This document shows positions 1 through 11,272 of a DNA stretch of 64,000 nucleotides, in pieces. The notes beneath the pieces are model-generated. The model had not been told where the DNA came from and searched no databases. It worked only from the letters and a program-made list of their open reading frames with translations. The stretch is taken from contig JAIWNE010000121.1 in assembly GCA_025331445.1 (NCBI GenBank), forward strand, positions 37,455-101,454. The letters are read 5' to 3'. Position 1 is the stretch's first letter. Each line of letters starts with the position of its first letter. Both the position numbers and the translations under genes were made by a program. This DNA comes from Blakeslea trispora (taxonomy: Eukaryota > Mucoromycota > Mucoromycetes > Mucorales > Choanephoraceae).

Positions 1-323
1 ATTAAGAAAATTATATGAATGACCTGAGTTCGACCCACGAGCGTAACAAAAAAAAATAGGATGCAAAAATTGAAACAAAATAAAGTTTTTGTTATTTTAA
101 GTCTGGAGGCACGTTACACAACTTTTGTTAAACAAAACATCTTCATACAAACATACACGGCAGTACCAGTTCTCAGGCGCTATCTCGCAAATAACTGCAA
201 CTAATACAACACGATGCAAATCACTTTTATCATCATTAAAAATAAAACACTACGCGTTTACCAAATTAAATTTTTAACGATTCGAGTTTATTACAACATA
301 ATGTTTATGAGATATATTGATAC
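1..323. other. Window edge, no gene seen
   Basis: AT-rich sequence with no recognisable gene or RNA. It lies 3' of the broken tnp2 gene that follows on the minus strand. In intact element B the accessory gene sits at this position, so the partner gene of this first element, if it survives, would be outside the window. Confidence 0.5.
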
Positions 324-483
324 AGAGAAAGCAGAAGAGAAAGAAACAGAAGAGAAAGAGAACAAGAGAGAAAGAGAACAAGAGAACAAGAGAACAAGAG
401 AAAGAAACAGAAGAGAAAGAAACAGAAGAAGAGAAAGAAACAGAAGAGAACAAGAGAACAAGAGAACAAGAGAACAAAGCAGA
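324..483. repeat. Purine-rich (GA/AGAACA) low-complexity tract
   Basis: About 160 bp made almost only of A and G with a few C, built from variants of AGAACAAGAG and AAGAAACAGA. The open frames across it are compositional artefacts. It abuts the last recognisable codons of the minus-strand tnp2 pseudogene, so microsatellite-like growth or a junction has replaced the 3' end of that gene. Confidence 0.85.
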
Positions 484-487
484 AGGG

Positions 488-2922
488 TTAAGAGCTGTAA
501 TAGTGAGCGACAGAATCGATATCGTATGCAAAGATATTTAATTGCATCTGACGCATGTATGTTTTTTCTATGCCTTGTTTATGATTCGTATTGATCTGCT
601 TGAAATATAGATTGTTTCTCTCAAAATTGAATCCCCAGAAGCAAGAAATCGGACCAAACTTGTATATGGAGTCACGGAGATGCAGCATAAAGTGAAAGTT
701 TGGAACGACTGCTTGTTTCTTGTAATGGACCTGGAATCCTTTAGCAAAGGCAAGTAGATGTTGATGCGCCACTTCAACATCACTAACCTTGATACCATGG
801 CCATCCAGAAGACGCAGGGCTGTGATGAGATGCTTCATCGTCCTAAACTCCTCTTCTGTTCGAGCCAAGGGTCGGAGAACATTCATTGCCATGGTTGACA
901 TGAACTCCTTCAGTTCGACAGCCTTGACATTTGCAAATCCCTCATTTGTAATCTTGCTTGCTAAAGGTTTGCCGGAAGCTTGGTGGTTGTAAATGAGGTG
1001 TTTTTGCATTTCTGCCTGGATTGCTTGGAAGCCTTTTTCTGGAACAAATTACTTGAGGGCTCTCTCAACAACACCTAGGTACAAGGCGTGCATTGGCTCA
1101 ATAGCGATCATTTCATAAGAGAAGTATGGAAGCTTGAACAGAATAGAATAGCGGACGCCTGTTTTTTGTTCCAACTCTTCTCTTGCTTTATTAGTGGCGG
1201 CACTCTTCCATGCGCGAGAACTGTTTCTTGTTTCTTCTTGTGTTCTCTTCTGCCAGTGGTCACAGTCCCAATTGCAGTAGTTGAGGCGGTTGCCTGGTCC
1301 AGGAATTGACTCAAACGTAGTCTTGCACAGATGACATCCGTTACTGCTGACTAGTTTTTTCGTTGCAGGCAAGTCCGAGCTGAGGGTTCCAAGACAAGCC
1401 TTGACCTTATTGACCTGGACAGATTTATCATTCATCACCATTTTCATATCAACACCTTTCATCAATACCAGAAGATCGTCGACCAGAGGTTCCAAATAGT
1501 GATTCATGGCGGTAGTTTGAGGCTTATGAGGGCCAGGAATTGCACCCACGAATAACATGTTTTCTTTATGGTCGCGACCATCTGCTTTTCCCAAGTTTTG
1601 AATAGTCAAATAGATGCAACCGACACTGTATGTAGCCTTGTAAGGACCGAACCAGTCAACATTCAGAGTTAGTAGGAGGTTGTAATCTGACTCGGCAGTG
1701 AAGGCGGTAGTATCGCTTGGGGAGGTCTTGAAGGAAGAGAAGTTGGCCCCATCATAAAAGTCACGCAAGTAACCTTCAGCTGTTGCTCTGTTTTTCCATG
1801 CCTTGACTCTATCTGCGAAGCCTTGTCTCAAAAAGAACTTTTTCAAGAGGGTGACCAATGAGCAGTAAGGGTATTCTTTGACTGGAACAAGCTTACGAGA
1901 AGTAGAGTAATTCTTGTACTCATAAACCTGCCCTTCGCAATAGGAAGTCTTTCTCTGAGGAATGTATGCGGCATTGGTGAGATCGGCAAAGCAAGTGATG
2001 TCTTCTTCCGAAGGATTTTCTTTCACCAGAGACAACTTGTGACATTTTGAACACACGGCAAAGTACTTGATTCCCTCTTGACTATAGGTGGTGAGGTTGT
2101 TATGCTTAAGAAAGGTGGCCATACTTTTAGGAAAGCGATAATCGTCGTTGTTCAATTCAAGTACATGATTGAGACATTCCATGATCATTTCGGTGTTATG
2201 GTGCTCGATGTTTTTGTTGTTAAGAAGAGTAACCATCATGGAGATGATCTTGGCAGAAGGAGAACTAGGGACTGCTTTAGCTAAGTAACAGATATAAAAA
2301 TTAGGTCAATTGGTCTGACTGAATAGGCTTGATATACTAATACTTACAAGTAGAAGTCAACTTTTGCAAATCGACATTTTGGGACAAGTCGTCGTAGCTT
2401 TCATCGTCAACCAATGTTTCAGCGGAAAGTTGATTATCGAAGCTACATTCAGCATCAATGATATCAGCAGCATCAGCATCTATCAAGAAAGCATCTTGCT
2501 CATCCACAATGGAGAATTCTTCTTGACTTTCGGAAGTGATATCCTCTTGCAAGGTGGTTTGAACAGCAACCTCTGTATTTAATGAAAGCATGCGTTAGTG
2601 GAATTGATGCGTAATAGGTACTGACAATCAAAGAATGTACCTGTGTTAGATTCAGCTTGGCTTTCAGAGATCACACGGGTCTTTTTGATAGCCTTCTTTG
2701 CTTCTAGAAACAAATGTATGTCGTTAATGATCAAGTAAGTACAAATAGAGCAAAAGGATGTTTACCATCAGTTTGAGTCCATTCTTGGTAATTTATGCCT
2801 CTGAAACGCTTGCTTTGCTTATGATAACGGATGGTAGCATTGCTGACGTACTTGCGCTTGGTGGAAACAGCACATTCGTCGCAATGACATTCGAAGAGCT
2901 TGGTGGAAGAAGTGGAAGACAT
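488..2922 (-). pseudogene. tnp2-like CACTA transposase, broken copy
   Basis: A spliced minus-strand gene for a CACTA-superfamily (tnp2 domain) DDE transposase. Predicted exons are 2922-2766, 2703-2641, 2572-2348 and 2280 downward; GT/AG borders keep one frame. Exon 1 encodes a short Cys-rich head (CHCDEC), exon 3 an acidic linker, and exon 4 the catalytic region with LTLNVDWFGPYKATYSVG, a GPHKPQTTAMNHYLEPL block and IEPMHALYLG. These match the second tnp2 gene at 40207-43271 block by block. An in-frame TAA at 1049-1051 stops translation, yet homology continues in the same frame to 488 (FGFNFERNN region). The last roughly 200 residues of the full-length relative are missing. Probably inactive; the tnp2 identity is firm, the exon borders are inferred. 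Confidence 0.85.
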
Positions 2923-4796
2923 AGTAAGATATTGGAAATAATAAATGGGATACGATAAAAAAAAACTTGCTTGATTTCCAATGCCTTTTAGATGACATTG
3001 TGTTTTTTATTTTATTCATGCAAGATGTAAAATACAAAGATTTCATTTGTTCTGTTCAATGAGACGAATCAGAGGAGTCTGATGTCAAGAGAAGTGTAAA
3101 TATAGAAGAGGTCTTTTGAAGTCAGAGATTTTGGATTTGCTTGCTGGTATCTTTGGAAGATGAGCACCAAAAAGGAAATACTTTTTTAACTTTTCAAAAA
3201 TGACACGCTTTTATTGGTGGATTGACTTTTATTAAAATGTACTTTACGATCGCGTTGCTATTTTTACTTTCTTGAAAGTATGTCTGTGGTGCAATCGCCC
3301 TAATAAAGCAGGACACTTTCATAACCCGTCTTGAGATTGTAATTTTTTTCTTTTAGTCAGAGCTTGCCAGTGGCTTAACACCAATAATCTTCTGATTTTA
3401 CAGCTTCTTGTGATATTTTCCTTTTTGATACAACTCAGTGTGCTTTTAAAAAAATTTCTTTTTTATTTTATTCTGAAATATTATATTTTGCAAGAAATAC
3501 ATTCAGTCTTCTCACCTTGTCATCTGCAACTGCTTTGAACTAGACTGCACACTCTTTATTTCATAACACTTTGCAATAAACTACTTAATATTTTCTCTCA
3601 ATCACCTTCTTTTTTATTCTGTGCATTTGTATTTGTTTTAAACTTGCTTTTAGGTCAACGATGTAGCAAAAGGGGGGTTTTTTAAGTAACCTCGCTTGCT
3701 TGCACCACTTGTGCATTTGGTCTCTCAAGTCATCTACAACAAAGCTTCTACAAGAACACGGGTTATTCGTCTTTTAAACATATCTGACGGTTATTTTTTT
3801 TTTCTTTACGCAGAGGTTTAAGCCCTAACATTTCCTTGAAAAAATTAAATCGCTTTTGTTTCACTATAACGGGTAGATGCATACTTGAATACATTTATGT
3901 TTACTTTACAGTGTTTTTGAGGTAAAAGTAAAAGATAATACTGCTTTCATAGGATACACAGTTGCACTCGGCACACTCAATTTCTTAAGTACACCTCAAC
4001 TTGTATGCTCAGCGGGCTTTGAAAGTACTTGCAATTTTTTTAAAGATTTTCTTAGCTTACAAAATTGCAGTATAAAATGATATTGCCTAGAACAATGAAG
4101 TTTTATCGTACAAGTGTCGTTTATTTTTAGAGAAATGTATTACTGATATATACAAGAAGTTTTATGCAAAGTTTGAAAAAATTTAGAGTAAAATTGAGCG
4201 AGTTGAAAATTCAGTGCCAAAGCTACTCTGGAGATTACCAAGATTCTGCCAAAATTTATTGGTAATCTCCACCCTCCGCTTGTAATTTCCTGACGTGCTC
4301 ATCTTCCACCGTACTATGCTGATCGCTAGTACCAGGCACGACAATAATGTCAAGGTATAATGGTAGTTCAGTCAATGATTTGAAGGCGGTCTTTATTTTT
4401 GTGTGTGTAGTGTTCGTTGCGTTGTCAATTGGTGTAAAAGTAGTTGACAAAGGATGATAGGAGGTAACAGGAAGCCTATTCTCACTATTGTGAATAATCC
4501 ATCGTCATTTACAACAATTGCTCAACTTACAAATCCAGTACAATCAAAGTAATAATAAAATACAACAACAACAGAGAATAAAAATGAAAAATAACTAAAA
4601 ATATTTCAATGTTAACAATTGTCTCCGTAAACCATCTTTCTTCAGATAACTACCAAGTGTTCTTCCCAAAAGAGCAACCAGTTACTAAGACAAGATATCA
4701 CCAGGGCAGACACCAGAGTAACAGAGATATGTTTTCTTATTCTTTCCTTATTTCACTTCTTGTTTCTTCAAAAGATAAACTCTTGGTTTCAACGAC

Positions 4797-4842
<46 letters not shown>

Positions 4843-5374
4843 TAGACAATACTTCTTCTTCTTCTTCTTTCTCTTCTTGAAAATCCAAAGGAATTAGACT
4901 TGAAATTTAAGGTGTTCAAAAAGAAAGTGTGATCTTAAAACTAAGGTCTCTTCCTCTTGTTCAATTCAATTCCCCCTTTATTTATATATATATGATATGG
5001 TTATTTATACTAATTGTGAGGTTTGTGATAAAATATATGGCTTGAGAAAGTATCGTACAGATACGAAAAATAAAAGAAAACAAATGAGACAAAACAAATA
5101 GACGGAACGTTGACATAGATGGAAACGTATCGAAGACAAATACAAGAAAGAGGTCAAATATTTGGAACGATGAAGAACGTATGTGATAAACAAAGCTTGA
5201 TCGAGACGAGATATTGATCATATGGTGAAGATAGAGATATAGCCAGATTTCAGATTCAGCCTTACTTCCAAATTGGGATTGACAGGATTGCTTCATCAAA
5301 ATAGTAAGAGGTCCTATGTTCCTCAGGAGAGTACCTTTACTTGTCCTATCATCTATCACCCTTCCATATAGACC
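2923..5374. other. Gene-poor AT-rich stretch
   Basis: No supported gene. It holds long T-runs and a 64-codon minus frame at 4256-4450 that resembles nothing known. The right end of the first tnp2 element should lie near here if it is built like element B (about 2.3 kb upstream of the ATG), but I find no convincing CACTA terminus with a 3-bp duplication. Confidence 0.5.
4794..4870. repeat. Microsatellites (ACAG)n and (CTT)n
   Basis: About 12 copies of the tetranucleotide ACAG at 4794-4842, followed after about 10 bp by CTT repeats at 4852-4870. Simple-sequence DNA. Confidence 0.95.
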
Positions 5375-6663
5375 ACACTCTAATCAATTTGGTGAGTATG
5401 AGATGTCGGTTAGACGTAGGTGAGACGGTCTCATCACCGTCTCATCCACACTGTGTAAAAAAACAAACGCCCGTCTAATACAAAATGTGGATGAGACGTT
5501 CTCATCACGTCTCATACCTTTTGATGATTCGCCCTTCTTACAGACGAACCCTTGGCTGACCTTCCTTAAACGGACCTTTGATTTTAGTTTGTACATCCTT
5601 CGGGACATACTTCTTTTCTTTAGCCTTGTTCCACGTTACAATTTACATTCGTTTGACGCTTCCTTTCCTTTTGCTATTCGCTCATCTTTCTAACGATGAT
5701 ACCTTTATTTGGATGCTTCTTTAGCTTTAGGTAGTACTAATTCTTTACTTCTTTCACTTTATATGCTTAAAATAGATTTTTGCGCTTTTTTAAATTCTTT
5801 TTAATTGGGCTCTTTGTTTAAAATATTGATATATATATACATCATGTACTACTAAAAACGACTATTTTACTGGCCTAGATATGACTAAAAAGAGCGGAAT
5901 TGGCATGGGATGCCATGGATTTCCACCCTTGCACTTACCTTCACCAGGATATCGTTTAGGGGCTTGTTTTTTAGCAAAAACGCTTGAAACGCCACACAGA
6001 GGAGCAATCTTGATCAATAGCGCAAAAAGCCTAGAAGAACAGAGAGCGAAAACAGACGCGGTACAATTCTAGAAATGAAATTGTTAGAAAGCTGATAAAA
6101 ACAATGATACGTGATATTGCTTACCAAAAATTCACCCATCAAAAGAACCCACAAAGAAAGACGTTCCCTGAAGAAGGCAATCTAAATAAACAAAAAATTT
6201 TAGTCAAATGTAAAGGAGATAATTATGTAGTTAAGATTAATACCAACCTCAAAACCAAAAATCAGTGGCAACACAGACAGGTAATCTACGAAAACTTCAT
6301 GTTAATTAGGTGTTTGAATGAACAGTGTAATACCAACCTCTTCTCTTGAAAGATACTAGTGATAATCTAAAAAAAATACGAGGCTTAAGACCATATTATC
6401 TGTAAAAGCGAAAATAAAACTTACCACAAAGAATTTAAATAAAAAACGAGAGAAAAAAGGAAAAGAAAGAATAAAAAAGAAGCTGCGTTTAAGAGCGGGA
6501 AAGTGAATTATGTTGAAGAAAAAATTTTCTCTGGGTCATACAAGCAATGTTGACATTGTGTACCCAGATTTACAAATTGGTAAGTAAGAGATCATATTTA
6601 AACTGTAACATAGCTTCCTATTTCCACTCTTCTGTTACCTTTATACATAAATTTTTTTTTCCA

Positions 6664-7900
6664 ATGAACAACAACAACAACAGACAAGCAATTCCTATCG
6701 ATGCTCCCCCTCGTTTTGCACCTCGTGTAAACAACGAGACTCGTCAGAACAGCACCATGTCTTTGGAATTGAGCAAGTTGAAGGCTCTCATCGCTGATAC
6801 TCAAAAGAGTACAGAAGAGTTCAAGTTGGCCATTCAGCAAGAAATGGCCAAGAAGGATGACCAAATCCGGGGCATGACCATGCAAATGCATGAAATGGCT
6901 TTCCAGATGCATACTATGCAGAAGGAAATGGATGGCATGAAGACCATGGCCAAGAAGATGATGGCCGGTACTTCCATCGGTCGTGCTCCAGGTAGAATTG
7001 CCAAGCATGCGATTAGAGTAAGTCTCGAATCATTGAAATTTTGCTTCTTGGTGTACTAACATATGGTTTCAATGACACAGAGAGCCATGAAGACAGCCGA
7101 GGTAAGAGCCTTGAAGGACACCCAGTGGAACATGGGCTCCAGCCTCATGAAAGATGAGGAGAACGCTAAGATCGTCAGCAGCATCGTTGCTCAACTGGCT
7201 GTTCATCCAAAGGTGGCAGAAGTTGCTGCCCAGTTGAAATGGGGACCTGTGCAAAAGCGCAAGTACTTGATGGAAGTTGTTCGTAGTCGGTTCAACAACC
7301 TGAAGAGAAAGAACGAAGACGAGAAGAAGCCTGAAGTAGAACAGGCACAAAAAAGAATGAGAAATAACGCAAGTTCTCGTAAATCATATGTAAGTAAATT
7401 GACACAAACAGAGAATGTGAGTTTGACAGGTACTAACCTTAATGCAAAAGGTTCTTCGCAAAAGAAGAATGGCCTTCTCTATGAACATCGATGACTGTGT
7501 TGAGAAGTTTGGTCCTCAGAACGAATGCGAGCAACTTCTGTGCAGCGACATGACATCTGATCAAGGAGATGTCATTGAAAACAATGAGGAGATTACGGTG
7601 AGAAAAGCTCCCTCTTACAGAAGTACCAAGGTAGTTATAAAAGACATTTTGACCCTAGTTTATGGGAGTAGTTAGAACTAGTATGGTATTATCTTGTAGT
7701 GTACTATGTTCTTCGATTACCTTGACGAATGCAGAAGAACGCAGAAAAAGAAGGGTCAATTCGGTTCTGATAAGAAAAGCCGTATTGAAGTTGTTGATGT
7801 TGAAGCCCGTCTGCCTGTCAAGAAGCTTCCCTCTTGGGGTATTAAAGAGAATACCTTACAAGAACAGGAATCAGATTCGTTTTTGGATCTTTTATTGTAA
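6664..7900 (+). CDS. CACTA accessory protein (TnpA-like candidate), left-arm copy
   Basis: Four predicted exons, 6664-7017, 7081-7389, 7451-7630 and 7700-7900, joined by GT/AG introns that are all phase 0, giving about 347 aa. Exon 1 encodes an Asn-rich head and a long Met-rich coiled coil (about residues 35-95). Exon 2 is a helical domain ending in a basic block (KRKYLMEVVRSRFNNLKRK). Exon 3 ends with PSYRSTK. Exon 4 carries a Lys-rich stretch and LPVKKLPSWGIK. The gene at 38714-39756 has the same four-exon plan with matching PSWRSDK and FPQWAIR blocks. I know no domain for it. Its convergent pairing with tnp2 sequences suggests the role of TnpA in En/Spm (binding subterminal repeats), which is inference. 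Confidence 0.75.
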
Positions 7901-7927
7901 ATAAAATTTTGTCGTCCTATAAATATT

Positions 7928-8638
7928 TCATCGAATTTTTCTTGGTAGATGCAAAGCTACTACTATGTTGGCAATGCCTGGATAATATAAATGCGAAGTA
8001 GAATGGATCTTGTGTACAGGAACTATACAAAAAAAGTCATCCTCTTCGAACTGATCAATAAATGGTTGCATGCTGTCATCTGTATAGGACTGTAAATCCT
8101 CTATCCCTTCTCTAGGAAGCTTGAACCATTGTATGAAAGCAAAATAATGATCAAGTTTTTGAGGGGCTTCGCCATTTTCGTCTTCTAACAGAGGTGCATG
8201 CTTGAAAAAAAATCTAATTGCGCCAGTTCGTAACGTTGTTTCGTCTAGTATGGAGTCTATTTCAGTTTCTTTCTTTCGAAATACATTGACATAAACACCA
8301 CTGTTACTGCCTGTCAGTTGAGATGAATAATTGTATCCTAAAAGGTCGATGGATTTAAATTTTTGCACATCGTTTGAAGACGTAAATCCCTCATATGCAA
8401 GTGTGTAATAATCCAAAAGACATGCATATTCATTCTCTGAAAGACGACTGTGTTTAAAAGACGCCCATCTGATGGATCTGTAGCTTTCTGGAGGCATTTC
8501 TTCATATCCAAAAGGATCGCCGTTGATTGACGAGAATCCAACAAAATCACAAAACATAGATGCAGCTGCTTGCGCCTGTTGTTCTTCATCTAATTCAGTA
8601 ATTCTCTGGTCATTGTCTGAGGCTGTAATACTGTTCAT
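7928..8638 (-). CDS. Stand-alone tnp2 C-terminal domain protein, 236 aa
   Basis: A complete 236-codon ORF ending 27 bp from the stop of the convergent accessory gene. It aligns with roughly the last 220 residues of the tnp2 transposase at 40207-43271: GYEEMPPESY with GYEQLPLNTV, the ACLLDYYTLAYEG block with CCLVSYYNSVYGD, and the closing VPVHKIH/LHLPRKIR with IPVVHLH/IPLPPKL. There is no catalytic domain. It starts with its own ATG at 8638; upstream is AT-rich DNA up to the palindrome centre. It could be the relic left after deletion of the transposase core, or a regulatory protein expressed on its own, as truncated transposases sometimes are. Homology is clear, function unknown. Confidence 0.7.
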   Translation of the reverse strand: MNSITASDNDQRITELDEEQQAQAAASMFCDFVGFSSINGDPFGYEEMPPESYRSIRWASFKHSRLSENEYACLLDYYTLAYEGFTSSNDVQKFKSIDLLGYNYSSQLTGSNSGVYVNVFRKKETEIDSILDETTLRTGAIRFFFKHAPLLEDENGEAPQKLDHYFAFIQWFKLPREGIEDLQSYTDDSMQPFIDQFEEDDFFCIVPVHKIHSTSHLYYPGIANIVVALHLPRKIR

Positions 8639-9299
8639 GTTGTTTGATGGGTTTTTAGGTTCTGAAATCCAAAAAGTTTTGTTTTAAAAATAAAATCGGA
8701 AATGAGGAAAAGAGGAAAAAGAATTGTGTTTAAAACACTTGCTCATTCAACCACCTCTATCTGTAACTTATTTCAGTTCCGTCAGTGGTGATACAAACCA
8801 AATATCTATTGCTTTTGTCGCATATTGTAATGAGCACACTACATTAAGAAATTTGGAATGACTTGATTCTGATAAAGATAATAAACACAATCATACATGA
8901 AGTGCACATTAACATTATGGGTAACGATTACTTTTTTTTCAAATAAATTCTTTGGTACACAAAAAAAAGGGTCTTTTAAAAAAGAATCCCTAGTATTTAA
9001 AAAAAGTAATCGTTACCCATAATGTTAATGTGCACTTCATGTATGATTGTGTTTATTATCTTTATCAGAATCAAGTCATTCCAAATTTCTTAATGTCAGT
9101 GATGCTATTACATATGACGACAAAAGCAATAGATATTTGGTTTGTATCACCACTGACGGAACTGAAATAAGTTACAGATAGAGGTGGTTGAATGAGCAAG
9201 TGTTTTAAACACAATTCTTTTTCCTCTTTTCCTCATTTCCGATTTTATTTTTAAAACAAAACTTTTTGGATTTCAGAACCTAAAAACCCATCAAACAAC
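8639..9299. other. Palindrome centre, non-coding
   Basis: The arms meet here. The inner about 300 bp of each arm upstream of the two ATGs is non-coding; the unique spacer (about 8942-9001) has short A and T runs. The two tnp2-fragment ORFs diverge from this centre, so it would act as a shared promoter region if transcribed. Confidence 0.7.
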
Positions 9300-10009
9300 A
9301 TGAACAGTATTACAGCCTCAGACAGTGACCAGAGAATTACTGAATTAGATGAAGAACAACAAGCGCAAGCAGCTGCATCTATGTTTTGTGATTTTGTTGG
9401 ATTCTCGTCAATCAACGGCGATCCTTTTGGATATGAAGAAATGCCTCCAGAAAGCTACAGATCCATCAGATGGCGTCTTCTAAACACAGTCGTCTTTCAG
9501 AGAATGAATATGCATGTCTTTTGGATTATTACACACTTGCATATGAGGGATTTACGTCTTCAAACGATGTGCAAAAATTTAAATCCATCGACCTTTTAGG
9601 ATACAATTATTCATCTCAACTGACAGGCAGTAACAGTGGTGTTTATGTCAATGTATTTCGAAAGAAAGGAACTGAAATAGACTCCATACTAGACGAAACA
9701 ACGTTACGAACTGGCGCAATTAGATTCTTTTTCAAGCATGCACCTCTGTTAGAAGACGAAAATGGCGAAGCCCCTCAAAAACTTGATCATTATTTTGCTT
9801 TCATACAATGGTTCAAGCTTCCTAGAGAAGGGATAGAGGATTTACAGTCCTATACAGATGACAGCATGCAACCATTTATTGATCAGTTCGAAGAGGATGA
9901 CTTTTTTTGTATAGTTCCTGTACACAAGATCCATTCTACTTCGCATTTATATTATCCAGGCATTGCAAACATAGTAGTAGCTTTGCATCTACCAAGAAAA
10001 ATTCGATGA
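9300..10009 (+). pseudogene. Frameshifted right-arm copy of tnp2 C-terminal ORF
   Basis: Nearly identical to the 7928-8638 gene in opposite orientation, but one base is missing just after the codons for RSIRW (about 9474), which splits it into two overlapping frames. Any product made from the ATG at 9300 would be truncated after about 58 native residues. Confidence 0.85.
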
Positions 10010-10036
10010 AATATTTACAGGACGACAAAATTCTAT

Positions 10037-11272
10037 TTACAATAAAAGATCCAAAAACGAATCTGATTCCTGTTCTTGTAAGGTATTCTCTTTAATACCC
10101 CAAGAGGGAAGCTTCTTGACAGGCAGACGGGCTTTAACATCAACAACTTCAATTCGGCTTTTCTTGGCAGAACCGAATTGACCCTTCTTCTTTTGCGTTC
10201 TTCTGCATTCGTCAAGGTAATCGAAGAACATAGTACACTACAAGATAATACCATATTAGTTCTAACTACTCCCATATACTAGGGTTAAAATGTCCTTTAT
10301 AACTACCTTGGTACTTCTGTATGAGGGAGCTTTTCTCACCGTAATCTCCTCATTGTTTTCAATGACATCTTCTTGATCAGATGTCATGTCGCTGCAGAGA
10401 AGTTGCTCGCATTCGTTCTGAGGACCAAACTTCTCAACACAGTCATCAATGTTCATAGAGAAGGCCATTCTTCTTTTGCGAAGAACCTTTTGCATTAAGG
10501 TTAGTATCTATCAAACTCACATTCTCTGTTTGTGTCAATTTACTTACATATGATTTACGAGAACTTGCGTTATTTCTCATTCTTTTTTGTGCCTGTTCTT
10601 CTTCAGGCTTCTTCTCATCCTCGTTCTTTCTCTTCATGTTGTTGAACCGACTGCGAACAACTTCCAGCAAGTACTTGCGCTTTTGCACAGGTCCCCATTT
10701 CAACTGGGCAGCAACTTCTGCCACCTTTGGGTGAACAGCCAGTTGAGCAACGATGCTGCTTACAATCTTCGCGTTCTCCTCATCTTTCATGAGGCTGGAG
10801 CCCATGTTCCACTGAGTGTCCCTCAAGGCTCTCACCTCAGCCATCTTCATGGCTTTCTGTGTAATTGAAATCATATGTTAGTACACCAAGAAGCAAAATT
10901 TCAAAGATTCGAGACTTACTCTAATCGCATGCTTGGCAATTCTACCTGGAGCACGACCGATGGAAGTACCGGCCATCATCTTCTTGGCCATGGCCTTCAT
11001 GCCATCCATTTCCTTCTGCATAGTATGCATCTGGAAGGCCATTTCATGCATTTGCATGGCCATGTCTCGGATTTGGTCATCCTTCTTGGTCATTTCTTGT
11101 TGAATGACCAACTTGAACTCTTCGGTGCTTTTTTGAGCTTCCGTGAATAGAGCCTTCAACTTGTTTAACTCCAAAGACATTGCGTTATTTGGCGGGTCTC
11201 GTTGTTTACACAAGGTGCAAAACGAGGGGGAGTATCAATAGGAATTGCTTGTCTGTTGTTGTTGTTGTTCAT
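10037..11272 (-). pseudogene. Right-arm copy of the accessory gene, frameshifted near its start
   Basis: Mirror copy of 6664-7900 with the same exon plan. From the ATG at 11272-11270 the frame hits TAA after about 35 codons, because one base is missing just before the in-frame ATG of MSLEL. The rest of the coding sequence (coiled coil, basic block, PSYRSTK, LPSWGIK) stays open, so an N-terminally shortened protein from the internal ATG is possible. Called a pseudogene with that caveat. Confidence 0.65.

Larger units (their letters stand above)
5375..8940 (+). repeat. Left arm of 7.2-kb palindrome
   Basis: Reverse complement of 9003-12618. Starts at the shared terminal ACACTCTAAT and ends beside the poly-T at the centre. 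Carries the intact accessory gene and the intact tnp2 C-terminal ORF. The 1.3 kb before the accessory gene is non-coding subterminal sequence. Confidence 0.95.

Noticed and set aside
20..50. GAGTTCGACCC as a tRNA T-arm
   Set aside because: The flanks do not pair and no anticodon or D-arm is found.
214..594. Glu/Arg/Lys-rich and Ser/Leu/Phe-rich frames over the GA tract
   Set aside because: They come from low-complexity purine repeats read in several frames on both strands, not from a gene.
4401..4412. GTGTAGTG as a CACTA terminus
   Set aside because: Sits inside a GT-rich run, with no subterminal repeats, no 3-bp duplication and no partner end.
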